From: JBJGXI01 sp045635475 | GTDB taxonomy: Bacteria; Bacillota; Bacilli; Bacillales; Amphibacillaceae | DNA: 64,000 nucleotides | Assembly: GCF_045635475.1 (NCBI RefSeq) | Contig: NZ_JBJGXI010000007.1 | Location: 1-64,000 of the forward strand | Direction of reading: 5' to 3' | In this document: positions 44,405-51,701 of the stretch, in pieces | How positions within the stretch are numbered: position 1 is the first letter of the stretch | Layout: each line of letters starts with the position of its first letter | Notes under the pieces: generated by a model | What the model saw: the letters and a program-made list of their open reading frames with translations, nothing else | What the model was told of the DNA's origin: nothing | Database searches by the model: none | Made by a program: the position numbers and the translations under genes

Positions 44405-44548
44405 GACCAAACCGATGCGCTTTGATGAAGCTTACTCATGTAAAGTGTTTATAATGTCGAATCAAAGTGTGGCAGCTGCATAAGCAGTCATCTACGGGGA
44501 TGCCGATTTACTTGACAGTAAGCTTCCGGCTAGCCTCTCGATTTGGTC
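44405..44548. other. Long imperfect hairpin, about 144 bp, unknown
   Basis: GACCAAACCGA (44405-44415) pairs with TCGATTTGGTC (44538-44548, one mismatch). GAAGCTTACT (44427-44436) pairs perfectly with AGTAAGCTTC (44517-44526), and the stem continues CATGTAAA with TTTACTTG. The tip has GGCAGCTGC and TGCC. CTTTGAT and ATCAAAG offer an alternative pairing. It is in the leader of the AimR-like gene. It may be a structured RNA or a palindromic DNA element; no known class recognised. Confidence 0.5.
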
Positions 44549-44652
44549 CTGTTTCTACCATTAATATACAAATTATGTTACAATAATCTGTAAATTATAA
44601 CGCATATGTTAAACTGTGGGATAACAGCGTGTTGGAAATGGTAGGGATCGTA

Positions 44653-45720
44653 ATGAACAACCCTTACAATAAAAACAAGCATAATGAGAAAGTAAATAAA
44701 TGTGACGGACAAGCTACAATTGAACCGTCTCTTTTTACTGTCTTCAAGTTAGCAGCACAGACCAACATAGACGAGGCAATCGAGCACACAAGACAATTTT
44801 GCTTTCAGGCTGCTTCGGATCAAACGAAACGAACTGGCTTGGAATTTTTATATGCTTATGGATTTTTAGATGATTTGAACAAACTAATTGAGATAAATAT
44901 AGCTACAGAAAATGCCTGTAATCAGCAGTGGGCAAAGCTTTACCAGATTATTATGGAGCGTAGACAAAAGCGGCTAGATCCGGATGCTTACATGGATAAG
45001 CTGTCGGAGTTATCTTTTGATTCAGCAGAACTAAAATGCTTGCGTGACTTTCTGTATGTATACAGTTATTACGAACGACGTCAGTTTCATATGCTAGGAA
45101 ATTATTTAGATCCTTTATTAGATCGGATTTATGAAATTAAAGATCTTATGTTAAAAGAGTTGTTTTCGATTCGTTTAGACGAAATATTAATGACGTATCA
45201 TTGGAAACGTAGTGAAATGATTATTGCTAGAAAACATGGCTACCGCATTCTTGCTACCACGAAAAACAACCGCAAAAAAATAGATATTCATAGCAATATG
45301 GCACTTGGTTATCTATTTGAAGATTATGAGCAGGCCATCCATCATGCAAGGGAAGCACAAAAATTAGCCGACCAAATCGAATTCAAACCAGCAATAAACT
45401 GGCTAAAGGAATTTACGATTCCATTTATATCTGCATACCATCGCAGAACAGATGGTGTTACAACTAATGATAAAGCAGAGCAAGCACATTTAGCCCTTGC
45501 AAATGGAGATAATGAAACATGTATACAGATATTAAATGAATTTGCGGAATTATCTCCTTTTCAGCAATACTACCTTGGCAAAGCAATGGAGGACCAAAGC
45601 CTACTTCAAACATCTTATAACCGCTTTATCCATGAACGAAATGATTATTTCTTTGCCAAATTGCCATTAAAGGAAATGCATAGGTTAGCAAACAGGGAGA
45701 AACGCGTCCATTTTAAATAA
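44653..45720 (+). CDS. AimR-like tetratricopeptide protein without DNA-binding domain
   Basis: A 355-residue, all-helical protein. The middle and C-terminal part (about 160-260) has RLDEILMTYHWKRSEMIIAR, ARKHGYRILATTKNN and SNMALGYLFEDYEQAIHHAR, closely matching the TPR-like repeats of AimR, the arbitrium peptide receptor of SPbeta-type phages. The N-terminal helix-turn-helix of phage AimR is not apparent; the protein starts with a polar, low-complexity stretch. No AimP-like secreted peptide gene follows, and no phage genes are near. ATG at 44653 follows AGGGATCGTA; GTG at 44629 is an alternative. The family call is from remembered AimR features and needs a profile search. Confidence 0.62.
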   Translation: MNNPYNKNKHNEKVNKCDGQATIEPSLFTVFKLAAQTNIDEAIEHTRQFCFQAASDQTKRTGLEFLYAYGFLDDLNKLIEINIATENACNQQWAKLYQIIMERRQKRLDPDAYMDKLSELSFDSAELKCLRDFLYVYSYYERRQFHMLGNYLDPLLDRIYEIKDLMLKELFSIRLDEILMTYHWKRSEMIIARKHGYRILATTKNNRKKIDIHSNMALGYLFEDYEQAIHHAREAQKLADQIEFKPAINWLKEFTIPFISAYHRRTDGVTTNDKAEQAHLALANGDNETCIQILNEFAELSPFQQYYLGKAMEDQSLLQTSYNRFIHERNDYFFAKLPLKEMHRLANREKRVHFK

Positions 45721-45735
45721 TGGGACGTTTTTTTG
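45700..45735 (+). terminator. Terminator overlapping the end of the AimR-like gene
   Basis: AAACGCGTCCATT and AATGGGACGTT form a bulged stem followed by TTTTTTGC. Confidence 0.6.
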
Positions 45736-45747
45736 CTTTATGAGGTT

Positions 45748-45889
45748 GTTCAAAAAGTCACCAAATGATCAGCGGCGCATCTCTTCGTTGGCTTGTTTTT
45801 CCGTTGCTCACGTATTAAAAGCATACGTTCCGCTACTCGAAACTACGCCGCCTTGATCTGCTTGCTGCTAATTCGGCACCTTTTTGAAC
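45748..45889. repeat. Palindromic element R5 (142 bp)
   Basis: GTTCAAAAAG at 45748-45757 and CTTTTTGAAC at 45880-45889 are perfect inverted ends. Further in, GATCAGCGGCG pairs approximately with CGCCGCCTTGATC. It is the only copy noticed in this window. No gene inside. Confidence 0.7.
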
Positions 45890-45975
45890 ACGCACTTTAT
45901 GACATTTTTCCCATGTCCTCACTTGTTTTTTTAGTGATTCATTTTTATACTATAGTGAAGTATGCGTCATAAAGG

Positions 45976-46419
45976 ATGGTAGGTTTGGGAGTATACAAAA
46001 TACCAGTAAAGATAAAACTGGTATCTGAAATAAGAGAAAAAGGACAAAAGATGGAAACGATCGTTGAGGAATCAGGAAAATACTTTCGTCATGGCGAAAA
46101 AAACGTCCTGACCTTTACGGAACACGGCGAGGATCAAGACGTTATTGATTCATTAGTAACAATCCAAGCTGATAAGGTGAGTGTAAAGCGGTCTGGTTCC
46201 GTCGATATGCATCAAGTGTTTAAGAAAAAACAAACGACAGAAAATGTTTACCGTCATACATATGGAACGATTCTTATGGAAACATACACGGATCAAATTA
46301 CATATCAACAGCTAACAGAAGGAAAAACAGGTAAGCTGTTTATTAGTTATAAAACAAAGCTAAATGGTGAAAGCGAAAGAAGACATCGGCTGACACTAAC
46401 ATTTAAGGAGAGAGCCTAA
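45976..46419 (+). CDS. ywiB: DUF1934 family protein YwiB
   Basis: A 147-residue beta-rich protein of the DUF1934/YwiB (lipocalin-like barrel) family. The family blocks are IPVKIKLVSEIREKGQKMET near the start, RSGSVDMHQVFKKKQTTENV and YGTILMETYTDQITYQQL. The start is uncertain: ATG at 45976 is too close to AAAGG, while TTG at 45985 has better spacing. Function is unknown. The stop overlaps the argS start (TAATG), indicating translational coupling, as in B. subtilis ywiB-argS. Confidence 0.88.
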   Translation: MVGLGVYKIPVKIKLVSEIREKGQKMETIVEESGKYFRHGEKNVLTFTEHGEDQDVIDSLVTIQADKVSVKRSGSVDMHQVFKKKQTTENVYRHTYGTILMETYTDQITYQQLTEGKTGKLFISYKTKLNGESERRHRLTLTFKERA

Positions 46420-48089
46420 TGAATATTGTACAACAGAAACAAGAAAATCTAAAAATAGCGATAGCACAAGCGATTGTCGATGCAAAACTTTCTTCAGAAG
46501 CGGATTTACCCGACGTTGTTCTAGAGCAGCCCAAGGATAAGAATCATGGTGATTATGCAACAAATATCGCGATGCAACTAACTAAAATTGCGAAGCAGCC
46601 ACCGAGAAAAATAGCGGAAGCAATCATTGAAAATTTAGATAAGCAAAAAGCATCGATTGAGAAAGTGGAAATCGCTGGTCCAGGATTTATAAACTTTTTC
46701 TTAAATAAACAATTTCTGTCCGAATTAATACCAACTATTTTGGAACAAGGTGAAAATTATGGAGCGTCCAATACTGGTGAAGGGCAAAAAATCCAAGTTG
46801 AGTTTGTGTCTGCCAATCCAACTGGGGATCTTCATTTAGGACATGCGCGCGGTGCAGCGGTTGGTGATTCCCTGTGTAATGTGTTGGCAATGGCCGGATA
46901 TGACGTAGCCCGTGAGTATTATATTAACGATGCTGGAAACCAAATTGCTAACTTAGCAACGTCAGTTGAGGCACGTTACATGCAAGCGCTTGGGCAAAAT
47001 TGGGAAATGCCGGAAGATGGCTATCACGGCAAAGATATTATCGCATTAGGAGAAGAACTTGTTGAAAAATATCAGGATGAATGGCTAAATAAGCCAGAAG
47101 AAGAACGACTGGCATTCTTTCGTCAATACGGTTTAGCTTATGAATTGAAAAAGTTAGAAAAAGATTTAGCGGATTTCCGTGTTGATTTTGATCATTGGTT
47201 TTCTGAAACGTCTTTATATACAGATGGAAAAATACAACCCGCTTTAGACATAATTAAAGAAAAAGGCTTTATTTTTGAAGAAGATGGTGCTACGTGGCTG
47301 CGCTCAACCGATTTTGGTGACGATAAAGACCGTGTGTTGATTAAACAGGATGGCAGTTATACTTATTTAACACCGGACATCGCTTATCACAAAAACAAAC
47401 TTGATCGTGGCTTTGAAACGTTAATTAATATCTGGGGTGCCGATCATCACGGGTATATTCCAAGAATGCGTGCGGCTATACAAACCTTAGGCTATGATGC
47501 GGATACCCTTGAAGTAGAGATTATCCAAATGGTTAACTTGTTCCAAGACGGTGAAAAAGTAAAAATGAGTAAGCGGACTGGAAAAGCTGTCACCCTCCGT
47601 GAATTAATGGAAGAGGTTGGGATTGACGCAATGCGTTATTTCTTTAATATGCGCTCCAGTGATTCCCACTTAGATTTTGATATGGATTTGGCCCGTTCTG
47701 AGTCGAATGAGAACCCAGTTTTCTACGTGCAATATGCACATGCTCGTATTTGTACGATGCTAAAGCAGGCAGAAGATAAAGATTATATTGCGGATTCGAA
47801 TTTCGATGGTTCCTTGCTAATTTCAGAAAAGGAAGAAGACCTGCTTAAACACTTAGGAGAATTCCCGCAAGTTGTAGCTGAAGCAGCAACAAAGCGGATG
47901 CCACACCGGGTAACACAATATGTATTTGAACTAGCATCTACCTTGCATAGCTTTTATAATGCAGAGAAAGTGTTAGACGCAGACAATTTAGAATTAACAA
48001 AGGCACGTCTTGCATTAATGAAGGCCGTCAGAACAACAATTGTCAATGCACTGCGTTTAATTGGTGTTACCGCTCCAGAAAGTATGTAA
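46419..48089 (+). CDS. argS: Arginyl-tRNA synthetase
   Basis: A 556-residue class I aminoacyl-tRNA synthetase charging tRNA-Arg. It has the N-terminal Add1 domain, the HIGH-like motif in NPTGDLHLGHARGAAVGDSL (about 130-149), the KMSK-like sequence VKMSKRTGKAVTL and the C-terminal DALR anticodon-binding domain (about 435-556). AAGGAGAGAGCC precedes the ATG, which overlaps the ywiB stop by one base. A terminator follows. Confidence 0.97.
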   Translation: MNIVQQKQENLKIAIAQAIVDAKLSSEADLPDVVLEQPKDKNHGDYATNIAMQLTKIAKQPPRKIAEAIIENLDKQKASIEKVEIAGPGFINFFLNKQFLSELIPTILEQGENYGASNTGEGQKIQVEFVSANPTGDLHLGHARGAAVGDSLCNVLAMAGYDVAREYYINDAGNQIANLATSVEARYMQALGQNWEMPEDGYHGKDIIALGEELVEKYQDEWLNKPEEERLAFFRQYGLAYELKKLEKDLADFRVDFDHWFSETSLYTDGKIQPALDIIKEKGFIFEEDGATWLRSTDFGDDKDRVLIKQDGSYTYLTPDIAYHKNKLDRGFETLINIWGADHHGYIPRMRAAIQTLGYDADTLEVEIIQMVNLFQDGEKVKMSKRTGKAVTLRELMEEVGIDAMRYFFNMRSSDSHLDFDMDLARSESNENPVFYVQYAHARICTMLKQAEDKDYIADSNFDGSLLISEKEEDLLKHLGEFPQVVAEAATKRMPHRVTQYVFELASTLHSFYNAEKVLDADNLELTKARLALMKAVRTTIVNALRLIGVTAPESM

Positions 48090-48096
48090 ATATTGT

Positions 48097-48136
48097 AAGC
48101 TTTGCTGGCACAACAGTGCTGGTGAAGCTTTTTTTC
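48097..48136 (+). terminator. Terminator of ywiB-argS
   Basis: AAGCTT-TG-CTGGCAC and GTGCTGG-TG-AAGCTT form a stem with G-U pairs, followed by TTTTTC. Confidence 0.8.
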
Positions 48137-48163
48137 TTTCGTAATAGGGTGAAGATATATAAA

Positions 48164-48349
48164 TCAAGTATATGCTCCTTGAAAAAAGAAAATTATATCA
48201 CCAATACAACCAATCCCAAAAAATATAAAATAATAGCTAGCATTCGTTATTTCCTTATTAAATAATTCCTTAAATGCTTGGATGAAAAGTGTATTAAACT
48301 TAAAAAAGCTTAATATCCATCCGAGAAAAAGAAAGCTAATAATCTTCAC
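48164..48349 (-). CDS. Small membrane protein of 61 residues
   Basis: GTG start at 48349 with a near-perfect ribosome site (AAGGAGGTGAGGGCAA) 9 nt upstream. Two hydrophobic segments (about 4-18, ISFLFLGWILSFFKF, and 39-58, YYFIFFGIGCIGDIIFFFQG) flank a polar middle. It converges on argS. No family recognised; the strong site is the main support. Confidence 0.55.
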   Translation of the reverse strand: MKIISFLFLGWILSFFKFNTLFIQAFKELFNKEITNASYYFIFFGIGCIGDIIFFFQGAYT

Positions 48350-48541
48350 TTGCCCTCACCTCCTTAGAAGTATATATCCATTATACGCAGTTTTGTTCGC
48401 GTCTTTCCACATTAATTATTCTAATACTAACATCGAAGTAGGAGGACGTTTTCAGAAGTTGTTCTCCAAAAGCTTGTGGAGTTAAAAACTTCATACATGA
48501 AGTGAAATCCGTCGTTGTTTGGAGAGTGCTTCCACCGCTCC

Positions 48542-48848
48542 GGAAATGCCCTTCGCTTTCCGCGGGGGGCTAGTGAGCCTCCTCGCGCGGTCGCGCGAGG
48601 CCACTGAAAAAGTCTTTGTCTGTTAAAAATGAAGTTTTTTCAAAAACACTATCCCAAAATCTTGCTACTTTTCTATAGAAAAGTGGAGAAACCAGTTCGA
48701 TTTACTTCTGATTTTTAGGCGGAAAGTGGGGATGGATTTTTTTGGTATTCACTCTTTTCAAAATTTATCGGACTTTTTCAGTGGCCTACGGTCGCGCTCC
48801 GGGGTCTCACATACGCCACTAGTCCCGCAGGAGTCGAAGGGCATTTCC
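48542..48848 (+). repeat. R1-type hairpin element, copy III, split by a MITE
   Basis: Arms GGAAATGCCCTTCG (48542-48555) and CGAAGGGCATTTCC (48835-48848) are perfectly complementary but unlike the arms of copy I. The core next to the arms is the same as in copy I: CTTTCCGCGG on the left and CCCGCAGGAGT on the right. GGCTAGTG and CACTAGT continue the stem. A 188-bp insert (48599-48786) sits near the tip. Confidence 0.85.
48599..48786. mobile_element. 188-bp MITE with 16-bp terminal inverted repeats
   Basis: GGCCACTGAAAAAGTC at 48599-48614 and its exact complement GACTTTTTCAGTGGCC at 48771-48786. The interior is A+T-rich and contains no reading frame of note. It interrupts R1 copy III. It is likely mobilised by a transposase encoded elsewhere; no such transposase with matching ends is in this window. 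Confidence 0.85.
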
Positions 48849-48879
48849 TCCGCTGTTAACGGGATTGCTCTTTACGTCG

Positions 48880-49075
48880 GGTGATTGGAGCTCCAGGCAG
48901 TCGACTCCTGCGGGAACAGCACGGGCTGAAGATCCACTCAGAAGCGCTCTTTGGGACTGCGATTACTCGTCCCACCGAAAACATTTGCTTCTGAGTTAGC
49001 TGAAGCCGTGCCCGCGGAAAGCGACTGCCTGGAACGGAAATCACGAGCACTACGTTACGACGAATACTAGCTATT
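48880..49075 (-). repeat. Dispersed repeat R1, copy II (inverted)
   Basis: Arms GCTCCAGGCAGTCG (48890-48903) and CGACTGCCTGGAAC (49022-49035). The interior is the reverse of copy I: ACTCCTGCGGG, GATCCACTCAGAAGCGC, TTGGGACTGCGATTACTCG, GCTTCTGAGTTAGCTGAAGC, CCCGCGGAAAG. The flank CACGAGCACTACGTTACGAC also matches copy I inverted. Confidence 0.92.
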
Positions 49076-49146
49076 TTCCGCAATAGGATTGATTTTCCAA
49101 GGTAACCTTGTTATGATATTTGTCAACATTAGAGGGGGAAATGGTT

Positions 49147-49935
49147 ATGATACGCCAGTTAACGAGCAATGATCATGCAATTTGTCAGCAATTAATTAAC
49201 AAAAATCCAGCAGAAAATTTATTTATCATTGGCGATATTGAAGCTTATGGATATGAGCAGGATTTTCAACAGGTGTGGGGAGATTTTGACGAGAACGATA
49301 AACTACGAGCGGTCTTATTAAGGTATGAACAAAACTATATACCGTTTGCTGATGGAGATTTTGATGCTGAAGGGTTTGCCGCAATTATTAATCAAGATGA
49401 AAACGGTAAAATGATGTCAGGATTAAAGCAAATAACAGCGGCAGTAGAGCCGTATATTGCAAAGGATATAATTTCTAAACGTGAGATGTATTATGCGAAG
49501 TGTACACAAGTGGAACAGCTTGATGATGTAACGGAAGTTGTCAAATTAGCGAAGGTAGCAGATATTCCAAAATTAAAAAAACTGTTAACAAATGTCCCGG
49601 AATTTTCAGGGATCCAGTTTAATGCGGATAGTAAAAAGCGCAATATGGAAAAGGGCGTGGCACGTACCTATTATATAGAGCGGGAGGGGGAAATGGCATC
49701 CTCAGTTTCGACGGCCGCAGAAAACAGCATATCAGCAATGGTTGTTGCAGTTTGTACTAATGCTAATCACAAGAAGCAAGGACTTGCCACACAGTGTTTG
49801 ACGAAGCTTTCTTATGATCTATTGGCAGAAGGTAAAGAGCTTTGCCTTTTTTATGATAACCCAGAAGCGGGTAAGATTTATAAACGAATTGGATTTCAGG
49901 ATATCGGTTATTGGACGATGTATAAGTTTTTGTAG
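49147..49935 (+). CDS. GNAT family N-acetyltransferase (two-domain)
   Basis: A 262-residue protein whose C-terminal half is a GNAT domain with AMVVAVCTNANHKKQGLATQ (acetyl-CoA loop, about 199-218) and FYDNPEAGKIYKRIGFQDIG. The N-terminal part begins IRQLTSNDHAICQQLINKNP, typical of a Bacillota group with two GNAT-like lobes. ATG at 49147 is chosen because GAGGGGGAA lies at good spacing; ATG at 49141 is too close. The substrate is unknown. R1 repeat DNA ends about 70 bp upstream. Confidence 0.85.
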   Translation: MIRQLTSNDHAICQQLINKNPAENLFIIGDIEAYGYEQDFQQVWGDFDENDKLRAVLLRYEQNYIPFADGDFDAEGFAAIINQDENGKMMSGLKQITAAVEPYIAKDIISKREMYYAKCTQVEQLDDVTEVVKLAKVADIPKLKKLLTNVPEFSGIQFNADSKKRNMEKGVARTYYIEREGEMASSVSTAAENSISAMVVAVCTNANHKKQGLATQCLTKLSYDLLAEGKELCLFYDNPEAGKIYKRIGFQDIGYWTMYKFL

Positions 49936-49981
49936 ATATGTCAATTTTATCCTTGTGTGTAAGGAAATATGAGGTTGAATC

Positions 49982-50028
49982 AAAACAAGCCGTAGACTCA
50001 ATTCATAGTTGATTCTGTGGCTTGTTTT
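49982..50028. terminator. Bidirectional terminator
   Basis: AAAACAAGCC and GGCTTGTTTT close a 27-nt loop that itself has ACTCAATT/AGTTGATT-like pairing. It separates the GNAT gene from the minus-strand genes. An R3 fragment (CTAGCTCCGAGCGCC) follows at 50060-50075. Confidence 0.7.
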
Positions 50029-50088
50029 AACATATAAACATAAAATAACTTAACCAGCGGCTAGCTCCGAGCGCCTAACTTCAGCAAA

Positions 50089-50265
50089 CTAGAAGACTTT
50101 ATCCATCATTGGTTTTACTATTTCGAACAGCTTAAATCCCAAATAAACACCAGCAATACCAACCACACCTGCTAAAGCAGGTGGAGCTGGAAGGGGGAGC
50201 TTAATCCAGCTGAAAATAAAGCCGACGATTACCCCGGCTATGAGTGCTAGCAAAATATCTTTCAA
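50089..50265 (-). CDS. XapX domain (DUF1427) small membrane protein
   Basis: A 58-residue protein starting at TTG after GGGAGGTTATATAT. It has two membrane segments: ILLALIAGVIVGFIFSWI, then after KLPLPAPPALAGV, VGIAGVYLGFKLF. The PxPAPPxLAGxxGIxGxYLG pattern is the XapX signature. Function unknown. It lies just downstream of the cardiolipin synthase gene on the same strand (18 bp), probably cotranscribed. Confidence 0.85.
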   Translation of the reverse strand: MKDILLALIAGVIVGFIFSWIKLPLPAPPALAGVVGIAGVYLGFKLFEIVKPMMDKVF

Positions 50266-50283
50266 AATATATAACCTCCCATA

Positions 50284-51498
50284 TTATAAAAGTGGTCGGA
50301 AAATTTTAGCTATAGTTAATTGCAATTTTACAGATAAGGGTTGATCGTTTATCCATTTTTCCGTTAATGGAATGCTTGCTTTGATATCCTTTAAATATGC
50401 AGACCGAACCGCATTTATAAAATCAGGATCGTCTCGGACCACACTGTTTACTTCTTTATTTAAGAAAAAGCTGCGCATATCAAAGTTAGCTGTGCCAATA
50501 TCACATAATTGCTTATCAATAATCAATATCTTCGTATGATAAAAACCGTTGTCGAATAAAAACACTTCGCCACCTGCATTTGCAAGTGAACGGTAAAAAG
50601 GTATTCCTGCAGGCTTAACGAGTGGATGGTCTCCTTTAATGGGAACGAGTAGTTTAACCTTAACATTACGCTGCATCGCTTCCACTAAGGCATTAAAAAT
50701 TCGTTTGCTCGGTATAAAATAGGGGCTACCAATTAGTATCTCTTGTTCGGCTTGGTTAATCCATGTATAGAAAAGTTGTTCTAATTGACCACCCTCCGTT
50801 AATATCATTTCCATAGAAGGTTCGTTTTCGTAGAGTGAATGTCTTTTTGTAAGTGGTGGTACGTCCATAACGGCTTTTTTATAATAAGCACAATTCCAAT
50901 CATATACAAATACATGCTGTAGGTCGTCTACAATCTCTCCTTCAAGACGTAGATGATAATCTCGCCAGTCGCCTAGTTTTGGATCTTTCCCAATGTACTC
51001 CTTACCTAGGTTATAGCCACCAACATAACCAATTTGCTGATCAATAACTGTTATCTTTCGATGATTACGACGGTTAAGCATGTAAAAATAATAGGGGAAA
51101 CGCGGGATATCGCTGTAAAGGAATTGTACACCGTTTGCGATTAATTCACGTTTGATTTTACTTTTAAATGAGAAGCTTCCGAAGCGGTCAACGAGTAAAC
51201 GCACCGCAACACCTTCACGGGCCTTTTCTATTAATAATTGATACATCTGTTTACTTAGTTCATCGTTTCGGATGGTGAAAAACATTACATCAATTTTAGC
51301 GTTTGCCTGTTTAATGTCTTTAAAGATGGCAGGAAACAGTTCATGACCATTCGTATATAACTTATAAGAAGTTCCTGATTTACGACCAAATTCAAACGAA
51401 GGAGCTTTTTTGAAAAATGCGCTTCGACCTAAATAAAAATCTAGCCAAAGTAATAAAAAGAATACAACGATGACGAGTGTGCAAATAAAATAAATCAT
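50284..51498 (-). CDS. clsB: Cardiolipin synthase (phospholipase D family, YwjE/ClsB-like)
   Basis: A 404-residue membrane-anchored phosphatidyltransferase. One N-terminal membrane segment (about 2-20) precedes two HKD motifs, HRKITVIDQQIGYVGGYNLG and HTKILIIDKQLCDIGTANFD, which form the active site that condenses two phosphatidylglycerols. AAAGGAGCTTCGC precedes the ATG at 51498. The single membrane segment and position next to fadF match B. subtilis ywjE. It is divergent from fadF. Cardiolipin is relevant to salt adaptation. Confidence 0.9.
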   Translation of the reverse strand: MIYFICTLVIVVFFLLLWLDFYLGRSAFFKKAPSFEFGRKSGTSYKLYTNGHELFPAIFKDIKQANAKIDVMFFTIRNDELSKQMYQLLIEKAREGVAVRLLVDRFGSFSFKSKIKRELIANGVQFLYSDIPRFPYYFYMLNRRNHRKITVIDQQIGYVGGYNLGKEYIGKDPKLGDWRDYHLRLEGEIVDDLQHVFVYDWNCAYYKKAVMDVPPLTKRHSLYENEPSMEMILTEGGQLEQLFYTWINQAEQEILIGSPYFIPSKRIFNALVEAMQRNVKVKLLVPIKGDHPLVKPAGIPFYRSLANAGGEVFLFDNGFYHTKILIIDKQLCDIGTANFDMRSFFLNKEVNSVVRDDPDFINAVRSAYLKDIKASIPLTEKWINDQPLSVKLQLTIAKIFRPLL

Positions 51499-51642
51499 GC
51501 GAAGCTCCTTTCGACAAAAGTCTGACCTTACTTTTCCCATATAAGATGAATTTAATCAATTTGATAATGCCGATTTTTTTGAAACAGCTATCTAAGGTAA
51601 ACATGAAATTGTCTCAATTAATGAAAAAAATGCGAATAAATA

Positions 51643-51671
51643 TTGACTGAACGTTCATTCATATTTTAAAG
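51643..51671 (+). promoter_or_regulatory. FadR-like operator over the fadF promoter
   Basis: TGACTGAACGTTCATTCA at 51644-51661 is an 18-bp palindrome with one mismatch between half-sites and fits the TGAATGA-N4-TCATTCA-type box of Bacillus FadR. It overlaps a -35 (TTGACT, 51643), with a weak -10 (TTAAAG) 17 bp on. Long-chain acyl-CoA would relieve repression. Confidence 0.7.
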
Positions 51672-51701
51672 TGGAAGTAAGACAAAACTAAGGGGGCGTT
51701 T

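Noticed and set aside
44405..44548. T-box or other known riboswitch before the AimR-like gene
   Set aside because: No T-box sequence, specifier arrangement or terminator; no match to a remembered riboswitch core.
44653..45720. Arbitrium phage module
   Set aside because: No integrase, no aimP-like peptide gene, no phage structural genes and no HTH on the receptor.
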